From the NCBI GenBank assembly GCA_963706605.1, contig OY970165.1, positions 2,356,001 to 2,420,000 of the forward strand: a DNA stretch of 64,000 bases, in the 5' to 3' direction. Each line of letters starts with the position of its first letter. Position 1 is the first letter of the stretch. Source of the DNA: VRUE01 sp963706605 (GTDB taxonomy: Bacteria > Actinomycetota > Thermoleophilia > Solirubrobacterales > 70-9). Both the position numbers and the translations under genes were made by a program. Positions 24,847 through 33,288 of the stretch are shown in pieces. Under the pieces are notes generated by a model. The model was not told the DNA's origin, searched no databases, and worked only from the letters and a program-made list of their open reading frames with translations.

Positions 24847-26214
24847 TCAGAGTCGTAGACGCTCGATCACGGCATCGACCCGGCGCAGCGAGTCCTCACG
24901 CCCGAGCGCAGCGAGGGATTCGAAGATGCCGGGTGAGACGGTGCCGCCGCTGATCGCGACCCGGATCGGCTGGTAGACGCGGCCCGGCTTGACACCCAGT
25001 CGCTCCGGCAGCGGCGCCAGAGCAGACTCCACGGCAGCGGAATCGAAGTCGTCGGCTGCGGCGAGCGCCTCGCGCGCCGCCTTCAGCGCGGGGAGTGCCT
25101 CATCCTTCATCACCTTGCGCCAGGCTTTCTCGTCCTCGACCGGCGGATCGAAGAGGAAGCGGATCAGTGGCCAGACCTCCTCCAGGGTCTGGGCTTTCTC
25201 CTGGACGATCTCGCAGGCCGCCCGCAGGCGCTCGTCCGGATCTCGCCCAAGATGGCGTGCCACCGCCTGGGTGTACGCCTCGATCGGCATCTCGCGCATG
25301 TAGCGGCCGTTGATCCAGCGCAGCTTCTTCTCGTCGAAGATCGCCGCGGCCTTGCCGACGTCCTCGACCCGGAAGCGCTCGACCAACTCGGCGGTGGGGA
25401 TCAGGGTGGCGTCGTCATCGGCACCCCAGCCGAGCAGGGCCAGGTAGTTGCGCACCGCTGCCGGCAAGTAGCCCGCCTCACGCAGCTCCTGGACCGAGGC
25501 GGCGCCGTGGCGCTTGGAGAGCTTGCGGCCATCGGGGCCATGCAGCAGCGGTAGATGGGCATAGCGGGGCGGCTCGAAGCCGAGTGCCGCCAGGACCAGC
25601 AGCTGCTTGGGGGTGTTGGAGAGGTGGTCGTCGCCGCGCACGACGTCGGTGATCCCCATCTCGGCGTCGTCGACGGCGACCGCGAAGTTGTAGAGGACCG
25701 AGTCGTCGCCGCGGGCGATCACGAAGTCGTCGTAGCTGCGGTTGGGAAAGCGGACCGGGCCGCGGATCAGATCGTCAACCACCGTCTCGCCGTCATCCGG
25801 CACCCGCAGCCGGATCGCCGCCCCCGGCTCCTCGCTGTGCTCCCCCCGATAGCCGCGGTCTGCGCCGTGCTCCGCCTTCCAGGCCTCGACGTCCTTGGCG
25901 GTCGCCGGGTCGCGGTAGGCGGCGCCGCTCTCCAGCAGGCGGCGCAGAGCCGCCCGGTGGGGCTCCGCCCGCGCGGCCTGCGAGACGGGGCCCTCGTCCC
26001 AGTCCAGCTCCAACCAGCGCAGCGCGTCGAGGATCTGCTCGACGTTCTCCTCGGTCGAGCGCTCGCGATCGGTGTCCTCGATCCGCAGCACCAGCGAGCC
26101 CCCCTCGTGACGCGCCGCCAGCCAGTTATAGAGTGCCGTCCTCGCGCCGCCGATGTGCAAGGCACCGGTAGGCGAAGGAGCAAACCTCAGTCGAATAGGA
26201 GAGTCGTCGGACAC
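24847..26214 (-). CDS. gltX: Glutamyl-tRNA synthetase
   Basis: Charges tRNA(Glu), and probably tRNA(Gln), because gatCAB is present to amidate it. 455 aa from GTG 26214. The class I signature is PSPTGALHIGGART and the KMSKS-type loop is KLSKRHGAAS. The anticodon-binding part includes WINGRYMREMPIEAY and the tail TVSPGIFESLAALGRE. The GTG is chosen because the family starts just before RLRFAPSPTG; upstream in-frame sequence overlaps nfo and is not conserved. Its start codon is one base from that of nfo on the other strand. Confidence 0.96.
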   Translation of the reverse strand: MSDDSPIRLRFAPSPTGALHIGGARTALYNWLAARHEGGSLVLRIEDTDRERSTEENVEQILDALRWLELDWDEGPVSQAARAEPHRAALRRLLESGAAYRDPATAKDVEAWKAEHGADRGYRGEHSEEPGAAIRLRVPDDGETVVDDLIRGPVRFPNRSYDDFVIARGDDSVLYNFAVAVDDAEMGITDVVRGDDHLSNTPKQLLVLAALGFEPPRYAHLPLLHGPDGRKLSKRHGAASVQELREAGYLPAAVRNYLALLGWGADDDATLIPTAELVERFRVEDVGKAAAIFDEKKLRWINGRYMREMPIEAYTQAVARHLGRDPDERLRAACEIVQEKAQTLEEVWPLIRFLFDPPVEDEKAWRKVMKDEALPALKAAREALAAADDFDSAAVESALAPLPERLGVKPGRVYQPIRVAISGGTVSPGIFESLAALGREDSLRRVDAVIERLRL

Positions 26215-26215
26215 G

Positions 26216-27079
26216 ATGCTGATCGGCGCGCATGTTTCCACAGCCGGCGGTCTGGACAAGGCGATCGAGCGCGGCACCGCGCTCGGCTGCGACTCGATCC
26301 AGATCTTCAACCAGAGCCCACGCATGTGGCGGCCGACGAAATACGGACCCGAGGACTTCGCCGCGTTCCGCGAGGCGATGGATGAATCACCGATCGAAGC
26401 GGTGGTGATCCACGCCGTCTACCTGATCAACTGCGCGACGAAAGACTCGGAGCTGCGCAAGAAATCGCTGGCCTCCCTGACCCACGCGCTGCGGATCGGT
26501 GACGGGATCGGCGCCGCGGGGGTCGTCCTCCATCCGGGAGCCCAGAAAGGAGAGCCGCTAGGTCCCTCGATCAAGCGCGCGGCCAAGGTCATCGCTGCGG
26601 CGCTGAAGGACAGCGAGAGCTGCCCGCTGCTGCTCGAGCAGACCGCCGGCCACAAAGGGCTGCTGGGGCGTGATTTCGACCAGACCGCAGAGTTGATCGA
26701 TCTTGCCGGCGGCGGCAAGCGGCTCGGCCTCTGCCTCGACTCCTGCCACCTCTTCGTCCAGGGCTACGACGTCACCGACGAGGGCTCGCTCACCGCGATC
26801 GTCGAGGAAGCGAACGAGAAGGTCGGCCTCAAGCGCCTGCGCTGCCTGCACGTAAACGACGCCGCCGCCCCGCTCGGCTCCTGCCGCGACCGCCACGCCA
26901 ACATCGGCAAGGGCGAGATGGGCAAACAGGGTCTGGCCGCCTTCCTCTCCGAGCCCCGCTTCGAGGGCCTGCCGGCGACCCTGGAGACGCCTGGGCCGAA
27001 CAAGAAAGGGCCCGACCGCAAAGAAGTGCTGGCCGCCAAGCGCCTTCGACAGACAGGGCTCAAACGACGCAAGAAGTGA
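26216..27079 (+). CDS. nfo: Endonuclease IV (AP endonuclease)
   Basis: Cuts DNA 5' of abasic sites in base-excision repair. 287 aa from ATG 26216, with the family start MLIGAHVSTAGGLDKAIERG. Zinc ligands appear in VVLHPGAQ, LLEQTAGHKG, LCLDSCHLFVQGYD, LHVNDAAAPLGSCRDRHANI and LETPG, matching the three-zinc TIM barrel. The tail is basic (GLKRRKK). It is head to head with gltX with one base between the start codons, so each promoter must lie in the other gene. Confidence 0.96.
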   Translation: MLIGAHVSTAGGLDKAIERGTALGCDSIQIFNQSPRMWRPTKYGPEDFAAFREAMDESPIEAVVIHAVYLINCATKDSELRKKSLASLTHALRIGDGIGAAGVVLHPGAQKGEPLGPSIKRAAKVIAAALKDSESCPLLLEQTAGHKGLLGRDFDQTAELIDLAGGGKRLGLCLDSCHLFVQGYDVTDEGSLTAIVEEANEKVGLKRLRCLHVNDAAAPLGSCRDRHANIGKGEMGKQGLAAFLSEPRFEGLPATLETPGPNKKGPDRKEVLAAKRLRQTGLKRRKK

Positions 27080-27156
27080 GCGCAACCGACTTTCACCACA
27101 CCGGGGTGGGGTCAATGTCGGAAGCGCGACACTCGACGCGCGGTGGTTGAGCGTGG

Positions 27157-28446
27157 CTACCGGATCTGCATGCCCGAGATCGCGCGTGAGATGACCAGGC
27201 GCTGGATCTCGGAGGTGCCCTCGAAGATCGTGTAGATCTTCGCGTCGCGGTGCATCCGCTCGACCGGGAACTCGCGGGTGTAGCCGTTGCCGCCGAGGAT
27301 CTGAATCGCTCGCTCGGTCGACCAGACGGCGACCTCGCCCGCCTTCAGCTTCGACATCGAGCCCTCGGCGTTCTCGAATTTCTGGCCACTGCGACCCATC
27401 CAGGCAGCCCGCCAGACGAGCAGCCGGGCGGCGTCGATCTCGAGCTTCATGTCGGCGAGGGTGAAGGCAATCGCCTGGTTCTCGATGATCGGCCGGCCGA
27501 ACTGCTGCCGCTCTTTCGCGTACCCAAGGGCGTACTCGTAGGCTGCCCGAGCGATGCCGATCGCCTGGGCTCCGACCGTCGGCCGGCTCGCCTCGAAGGT
27601 CTGCATCGCCGCCTGCGATTTGGAGCTCTTGCCCTCGCGAACCCGCACCAGGCGCTCGTCGAGCTTCTCTTTGCCACCGAGCAGGCACGAGCCCGGAATC
27701 CGGCAGTCGTCGAGGTGGACGTCGGCGGTGTGCGAGGCGCGCAGGCCGTGCTTCTTGACCTTGGCACCCTGCTCGCAGCCCTCCGTCCCCGGGGGGATCA
27801 CGAAGGCGGCGTGGCCACGCGAGCGCAGCTCGCGGTCGACGGAGGCGATCACCACGTGGACGTCGGCGATGCCGCCGTTGGTGGCCCATGCCTTCTGGCC
27901 GTTGAGGACCCACTCGTCCTTTGCCTCGTCGTACTTGGCGGTGGTGCGGATCGCCGAGACGTCGGAGCCGGCGTCCGGCTCGGACGCGCAGAAAGCAGCG
28001 ACCTTCGGATCGTCCGCGGTGCCGAAGCACTGTGGAATCCACTCACCCATCTGCTCCGGGGTTCCCTGCCCGAAGATCGCGGCGACGGCCAGCGAGGTGC
28101 CCATGATCGCCATACCAATCCCGGCATCGCCCCAGAACAGCTCCTCGTTGGCGATCGGCAGGGTCAGGCCCGTTTCGTCGGCGAAAAACTGGCCGAGTGC
28201 TTCGAAGCCGTAGAGGCCGATCTTGGCGGCCTCTTGGATTACGGGCCAGGGCGTCTCCTCGCGCTCGTCCCACTCCTCGGCGGCGGGTCGGACGACGCCC
28301 TCGGCGAAGCCGTGCACCCACTCGCGGATGTCCTTTTGATCCTGGTTCAGCTCCAGCGTGAACTTCGGGCCCTCCGACCCGGCGCCGTCACCGGCGACTT
28401 CCGCCACGAGCTGCTCTGCCTCTGCCACTGCCGTTTGATCGCTCAT
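27157..28446 (-). CDS. Acyl-CoA dehydrogenase
   Basis: FAD enzyme that introduces the alpha-beta double bond in an acyl-CoA. 429 aa. It has the FAD/substrate motif FCASEPDAGSDVSAIRTTA, the ILGGNGYTREFPVERMHRDA block, and the C-terminal base Glu in YTIFEGTSEIQRLVIS. An N-terminal extension of about 28 residues (acidic, Ala-rich) precedes the alpha-helical domain. Chain-length preference cannot be set from sequence. It converges with nfo across 77 bp that hold no clear terminator. The next gene upstream on this strand is the nine-cysteine protein. Confidence 0.93.
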   Translation of the reverse strand: MSDQTAVAEAEQLVAEVAGDGAGSEGPKFTLELNQDQKDIREWVHGFAEGVVRPAAEEWDEREETPWPVIQEAAKIGLYGFEALGQFFADETGLTLPIANEELFWGDAGIGMAIMGTSLAVAAIFGQGTPEQMGEWIPQCFGTADDPKVAAFCASEPDAGSDVSAIRTTAKYDEAKDEWVLNGQKAWATNGGIADVHVVIASVDRELRSRGHAAFVIPPGTEGCEQGAKVKKHGLRASHTADVHLDDCRIPGSCLLGGKEKLDERLVRVREGKSSKSQAAMQTFEASRPTVGAQAIGIARAAYEYALGYAKERQQFGRPIIENQAIAFTLADMKLEIDAARLLVWRAAWMGRSGQKFENAEGSMSKLKAGEVAVWSTERAIQILGGNGYTREFPVERMHRDAKIYTIFEGTSEIQRLVISRAISGMQIR

Positions 28447-28502
28447 ACGGGCGATACTACACGGAACGGTGTCGTCTTAAACATCGGATGACAGCGTGAG
28501 TG

Positions 28503-28877
28503 CTAGATGTCACGCAGGTCGAAGGCCTTGAGCCCTTCAGGGCCGTCGTCGGCGCAATCGAAGAAGCGCCGGTTGACGCAGTCGTACTCCTGACCCGAGC
28601 CGAGATAGGCCCGCTCAACCGAGAAGGGGCAGTGGGGAAGCGAGGCGCCGGTCATCTTGACACCGCCAAATCCACCCGGCTGCAGCACCGCGTCGAGTTC
28701 GATCCTGGCGCGGAAAACCTCCTGCATGCAACCGACATACTGGGTGCCGGTCAGCCCGTCGACATAGCTGTAGAGGAACCGGCAGCCCATTTCGACGCAG
28801 CCGCGCGGCTCGACCATCTTGTCGCAGAAGGAGCGGCACTGGCGGCACTCACCGGTCTTTGCTCGCGTGGCAGGCAC
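28503..28877 (-). CDS. Nine-cysteine protein of unknown function
   Basis: 124 aa from GTG 28877, eight bases after the dnaE stop, so probably co-transcribed with dnaE. Cysteines sit at 11, 14, 18, 27, 32, 50, 83, 100 and 108. The N-terminal CxxCxxxC group followed by CVEMGC suggests a metal or iron-sulfur site. A conserved-looking middle (FLYSYVDGLTGTQYVGCMQE) and a Gly-rich turn (QPGGFGGVKMTG) follow. No signal peptide or membrane segment is present. I do not recognise the family. The codon pattern is like its neighbours', so it is a genuine gene. Confidence 0.75.
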   Translation of the reverse strand: MPATRAKTGECRQCRSFCDKMVEPRGCVEMGCRFLYSYVDGLTGTQYVGCMQEVFRARIELDAVLQPGGFGGVKMTGASLPHCPFSVERAYLGSGQEYDCVNRRFFDCADDGPEGLKAFDLRDI

Positions 28878-28886
28878 AGAGGAAGT

Positions 28887-31800
28887 CTAGGCAGCCAGAG
28901 CGTCGGCACCCAAAACCTGGTCTATCTCCGCGCGCAGGCCGCTGGAGGGACGCACTCGGTAGCCCTCGCCCAGCTTCACCTCGGTCGGCTTGCCGTTTTC
29001 GCCGCGGATCGCGAGGTGAACGTCGGCTTCGCCCTTATGGTGCTCGAAGACTTCCTTCAGCTGGTCGAACATGCCGGGACGGCGCAGCCTCGAGGCATCG
29101 ATCGTCAGCCGCAGCGGCTCCGTCGGCGCGGCCGCCTTGGCGCTTGCCCGGGCGATCTCCTCCCCGTCGGGCTCGAAGCGCTCGGCTTCCTGCACGACGA
29201 GCTTCGTCTCACCCCGCTCCTTGTGGTCGATCCGACCGCGGACGAGGACGACGGCGTCAGGCTCGATCGCGCCGGCGCTCTCCGCCTGGTCGGCCTTGAA
29301 GACGAGCATCTCGACCTGGCCCTCGACGTCGTCGAGCGTCGCGAACATCATCTGGCTGCCGCTCTTGGTGCGAATCTTCTTGCTCTCGGTGACGATGCCG
29401 CCGACGGTCACCCAGGCCCCATCCGGCTTGCCTGCCAGGTCGGCCAGGCCGCAGTCGACGCGGGCGCGCAGCGCCTCCCGAACTTCTGAGAGCGGATGCG
29501 AGGAGAGGTAGGTGCCGAGCGTCTCCTTCTCCATCGCCAGCAACTCGCGGCGCTCGAACTCGACCGCCGAGATCGGCGGCCGGTGATGGGAGCTGGCGGC
29601 GCCGTCCGCACCCCCCTCCCCCGCCCCGTCGCCGAAATCGAAAATCGAGCCCTGGCCCAGCTGCGCGTCCTCCTGGGCTTTCTGACCCGCGGACTGGGCC
29701 GCCGGCAGCGTCTCCAGCATGCCCTTGCGCGTCGCTCCGGTGGAATCGAACGCGCCGCACTTGACCAGGCACTCGATCGCGCGTTTGTTCACGGCGCGGG
29801 CGTCGACCCGCTCGCAGAAGTCCCACAACGAAGCGATCTCCCCGTCCTCGCGAGCCCGCAGGATCGCCTCGACCGCGCTGTGACCGACGTTCTTCACCGC
29901 ATCGAGACCGAAGCGGATCGCGTTGGCGGAGACCACGAAGCTGTGATCGGAGGAGTTGACGTCGGGGGGCAGCACGTCAATCCCCATCTCCGCGCAGCGA
30001 TTGACGAAGAAGGGCACCTTGTCTTTGGTGTTCATCACCGAGGAGATCACCGCCGCCATGTACTCGGCGGGGTAGTTGGCCTTGAGGTAGGCCGTGCGAT
30101 AGGAGATCAGCCCGTAGCAGGCGGCATGGGACTTGTTGAAGGAGTAGTCGGCGGCGGCTTCGTTCAGCTTCCAGAGGTCCTTGGCGACGTTGGGGGCGGT
30201 CTCCGATTCGGCGAGGCCCTGCATGAACTTGTCCTTCATCGTCGCCATCAGGTCGCGCTTCTTCTTGCCGATCGCCTTGCGCAGGTCATCCGCCTCAGCG
30301 CCCGAGAAGCCCGCCATCGAGCGCGCGATCTCCATCAGCTGCTCCTGGTAGATGACACAGCCGTGCGTCTCCTCGGTGATCGCCCGCAGTCGCGGGTCGG
30401 GATAGCGCACGGTCGTGGGGTCCTTCTTCCCCTTCGCGTAGGCGGGGATGTAGGCCATCGCACCGGGCCTGTACAGGGCGCCGAGGGCGACGATGTCGGC
30501 GAACTCGGTGGGCCCCACCTTGCGCAGGGCATCCCGCATCCCCTCAGACTCAAACTGGAAGACGCCGGTCGAATCGCCCCCGGCGAGCATCTCGTAGGTC
30601 TTCGCGTCGTCGATCGGGATCGTCTCCATCTCGATCCTCTCGCCGCGTGAGCGCTCGATGATCTCGATCGCGTCCTCGATCACGTCGAGGTTGCGGAGGC
30701 CGAGGAAGTCCATCTTCAGCAGGCCGATCTCCTCGATCGGACCCATCGAGTACTGGGTGACGATCTTGTACTGGCGCTCGGCCTTGCCCGAGCCGTTGCC
30801 GGTCACCGCCGGCGCGTTGCGGTCCTCGGCCAGCTGCAGGGGCACCACCTCGTGCAGCGGTCGGTCGGCGATCACCACCGCGGCGGCGTGGATCGAGTTG
30901 TTGCGGACGATCCCCTCGAGGCCGCGGGCGACGTCGATGATCCGTTTCGAGTCCGGCTCGGCGTCGTAGGTCTGCCTCAATTCCTGACCGGTCTTCAGGC
31001 ATTCTTCGAAGGAGGGGCTGCGGCCCATGATCGGCTCGGGAATCTGCTTGGCGAGGCGGTCGCCGGTGCCGTAGTCGAAACCGAGCACGCGGGCCGCATC
31101 GCGGGTGGCCGCGCGCGGCGCCATCTTGCCGAAGGTGATGATCTGGGCGACCGACTCGCGGCCGTATTTCTCGCCGACGTAGCGGATCATCCGCTCGCGG
31201 CCGCGCACGGAGAAGTCGATGTCGATGTCCGGCATCGACTTGCGGCCGGGATTGAGGAAACGCTCGAAGATCAGGCCCTCGGCGAGTGGGTCGAGGTCGG
31301 TGATCCGCAGTGCATAGGAGACGATCGAGCCGGCCGCCGAGCCTCGGCCCGGGCCCACGGCGACGCCGTTCTCCTTGGCATATCGGACGAAGTCCCAGAC
31401 GATCAGGAAGTAGGAGGAGAAACCCATCTCCTCGATCACCCCCAGCTCGAATTCCATGCGCTCGACCGCCGCGGCGGGCGCCGGATCGCCGTAGCGGGCG
31501 CGCAGCCCCTCGCCGGCGATCCGCCGCAGCATCTCCTCCGGCTCGGAGTCATCGGGGGTCGGGTAGCGCGGCAGGAGCAGCTTGCCCAGCTCGATCTCAA
31601 TCTCGCAGCGCTCGGCGATCTCCAGCGTCGTCGGCACCGCCTCCGGCCACTCGGCGAACGAGTCGGTCATCTCCTCGTTGCTCTTGAGGAAGAACTCGTT
31701 GGTGTCGAAGCTCAGCTTCGGGGCTTCCAGGGTCGACTTCGTCTGCACGCAGAGCAGCGCCGCGTGGTTGTCGAAATCCTCGCGGCGCAGGTAGTGGACG

Positions 31801-32423
31801 TCGGCGGTGCCGACCAGCGGCCGGTTCAGCTCGCGGGCAAAGCGGGCGATGCCCTGGTTGGCCTTCTCCTGCTCCTCGATCCCGTTTTTCTGCACCTCGA
31901 AGTAGACCTGCTCAGGGCCAAAGGCCTGGATCAGGTCGTCCAGATGGGCGCGGGCATCGTCGGGGCGCTCCTCGACCAGACGGCGACAGAAGCGCGACTG
32001 CAGGCAGCCGGTGAGGACGATCACGCCCTCGGCGTGAGCCGCGAGCAGCTCCATGTCGACGTTGGCCTTGCCGCGCGAGAAGCCCTCCAGGAAGCCGGCC
32101 GAGGTCAGCTTGACCAGGTTGGCGAAACCGGTGTCATTCTCGGCGAGCAGCGTCAGGTGGTTTCGCTCGTACTTCGGCTTCTCCTTGATCGTCTTGACGT
32201 CGTCGACGAGGTAGGCCTCGAGGCCCGCGATCGGCTTGATCCCATGCTTCTTACAGGCTTTGTAGAGGTCGACGGCGCCATTCATCACACCGTGGTCGGT
32301 CAATCCCAGCGCCGGCTGGCCGAGTTCCGCCACCCGCGCTGCCATCGCGTCGATCTTGCAGGCGCCGTCGAGCAGCGAGTACTCGCTGTGGGCGTGAAGG
32401 TGGACTGCGGCGGGGGAGCTCAA
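28887..32423 (-). CDS. dnaE: DNA polymerase III alpha subunit
   Basis: Replicative polymerase, 1178 aa, full length. Domains in order: PHP (HLHAHSEYSLLDGACKIDAM at the N terminus, with most metal-binding His kept); palm with the PDIDIDF catalytic Asp pair near residue 400; finger region with FNKSHAACYGLISYRTAYLK; tandem HhH; and a C-terminal OB fold (GAWVTVGGIVTESKKIRTKS). ATG 32423 begins MSSPAAVHLHAHS, a few residues before the PHP motif as usual. No intein is present. It is divergent from a response regulator gene with a 164-bp gap. Confidence 0.97.
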   Translation of the reverse strand: MSSPAAVHLHAHSEYSLLDGACKIDAMAARVAELGQPALGLTDHGVMNGAVDLYKACKKHGIKPIAGLEAYLVDDVKTIKEKPKYERNHLTLLAENDTGFANLVKLTSAGFLEGFSRGKANVDMELLAAHAEGVIVLTGCLQSRFCRRLVEERPDDARAHLDDLIQAFGPEQVYFEVQKNGIEEQEKANQGIARFARELNRPLVGTADVHYLRREDFDNHAALLCVQTKSTLEAPKLSFDTNEFFLKSNEEMTDSFAEWPEAVPTTLEIAERCEIEIELGKLLLPRYPTPDDSEPEEMLRRIAGEGLRARYGDPAPAAAVERMEFELGVIEEMGFSSYFLIVWDFVRYAKENGVAVGPGRGSAAGSIVSYALRITDLDPLAEGLIFERFLNPGRKSMPDIDIDFSVRGRERMIRYVGEKYGRESVAQIITFGKMAPRAATRDAARVLGFDYGTGDRLAKQIPEPIMGRSPSFEECLKTGQELRQTYDAEPDSKRIIDVARGLEGIVRNNSIHAAAVVIADRPLHEVVPLQLAEDRNAPAVTGNGSGKAERQYKIVTQYSMGPIEEIGLLKMDFLGLRNLDVIEDAIEIIERSRGERIEMETIPIDDAKTYEMLAGGDSTGVFQFESEGMRDALRKVGPTEFADIVALGALYRPGAMAYIPAYAKGKKDPTTVRYPDPRLRAITEETHGCVIYQEQLMEIARSMAGFSGAEADDLRKAIGKKKRDLMATMKDKFMQGLAESETAPNVAKDLWKLNEAAADYSFNKSHAACYGLISYRTAYLKANYPAEYMAAVISSVMNTKDKVPFFVNRCAEMGIDVLPPDVNSSDHSFVVSANAIRFGLDAVKNVGHSAVEAILRAREDGEIASLWDFCERVDARAVNKRAIECLVKCGAFDSTGATRKGMLETLPAAQSAGQKAQEDAQLGQGSIFDFGDGAGEGGADGAASSHHRPPISAVEFERRELLAMEKETLGTYLSSHPLSEVREALRARVDCGLADLAGKPDGAWVTVGGIVTESKKIRTKSGSQMMFATLDDVEGQVEMLVFKADQAESAGAIEPDAVVLVRGRIDHKERGETKLVVQEAERFEPDGEEIARASAKAAAPTEPLRLTIDASRLRRPGMFDQLKEVFEHHKGEADVHLAIRGENGKPTEVKLGEGYRVRPSSGLRAEIDQVLGADALAA

Positions 32424-32587
32424 GGGCTGCGCCGATCATGCCAAGCAGCGCAGATGCCAACTGCCCCAGAACACGCGCCTTCCGCGCTATATCCGCACGT
32501 AAACGCGCCCAGGCCTGATTCGGTCGGCCCTAAATTCGCCCTAAAAGACGACGGGAATCGGCCGCGACCGGGCTAACATCGATCCAG
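32424..32587. promoter_or_regulatory. Divergent promoter region of dnaE and a response regulator
   Basis: The gap contains direct repeats GCCCTAAA at 32527 and 32538, spaced 11 bp, the usual layout for an OmpR-family dimer. TAACAT (32574-32579) lies eight bases before the regulator ATG. This fits autoregulation of the two-component operon. No clear -10 was found for dnaE. Confidence 0.5.
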
Positions 32588-33283
32588 ATGCTTGCCAGCG
32601 AGACCGATTCGGCAGGGGGGCGGGTGCTCGTCGTCGAGGACGACGAGGAGATCGCGGACGTCCTGCGCCGGTCGCTGCGCAACGAGGGGTACGAGGTTCG
32701 GACCTCCGGCGACGGGGTCGAGGCGCTCGACGTGGCGGTCGGGTTCGTGCCGGACCTGGTCGTCCTCGACCTCGGCCTGCCGCGGCTCGACGGGATCGAG
32801 GTCTGCCGCCGCCTGCGCGCCGACAGCGACGTGCCGATCCTGATGCTCACCGCAAGGGCGGAGACCGAGGACCGGGTGGGCGGGCTCGACAGCGGCGCCG
32901 ACGATTATCTGGTTAAGCCGTTCGAGCGCAAGGAGCTGCTTGCCCGCATCCGAGCCCTGCTGCGCCGCCGACCACCGCGCGGCTCAGCCTCGCTGCAGGT
33001 CGGCGACCTCACCCTCAACCCCGACACGCGCGAGGTCCGACGTGGCGAGCGCGAGGTCGAGTTGACCAATCGTGAGTTCGAGCTGCTCGAATACCTGATG
33101 CACAACGAGCGCCTCGTCGTCTCGCGTGAGCGGCTGCTGGACGAGGTCTGGGGCTATGACCCGATGGCCGCTACCAACACGATCGACGTCTTCATCTCCA
33201 ATTTGCGCCGCAAGCTGGAGGCCGGCAGCGATACGCGCCTGCTGCACACCAAACGCGGTGCCGGCTACGTGCTCAAGGGGTAG
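32588..33283 (+). CDS. OmpR-family response regulator (MprA/PrrA-like)
   Basis: 231 aa. A complete receiver (VVEDDEEIADVL with acidic pair, phospho-Asp in LVVLDLGLP, Thr in MLTARAE, Lys in YLVKPFE) is joined to a winged-helix domain (LTNREFELLEYLMHNERLVV, TNTIDVFISNLRRKLE, GAGYVLKG). It controls genes once phosphorylated by the kinase encoded five bases downstream. Direct repeats upstream suggest it binds its own promoter. The stimulus is unknown. Confidence 0.93.
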   Translation: MLASETDSAGGRVLVVEDDEEIADVLRRSLRNEGYEVRTSGDGVEALDVAVGFVPDLVVLDLGLPRLDGIEVCRRLRADSDVPILMLTARAETEDRVGGLDSGADDYLVKPFERKELLARIRALLRRRPPRGSASLQVGDLTLNPDTREVRRGEREVELTNREFELLEYLMHNERLVVSRERLLDEVWGYDPMAATNTIDVFISNLRRKLEAGSDTRLLHTKRGAGYVLKG

Positions 33284-33288
33284 TCGAG

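Noticed and set aside
26215..26325. N-terminal extension of gltX
   Set aside because: It runs across nfo coding sequence and precedes the usual start of the synthetase; no ribosome binding site supports it.
27080..27156. Terminator between nfo and the acyl-CoA dehydrogenase gene
   Set aside because: Only short imperfect GGTGG/CCACC complementarity and no T-tract on either strand.
30852..32576. Large plus-strand frames opposite dnaE, pnp, infB and carB
   Set aside because: All are antisense shadows of strongly conserved genes and show no family motif.
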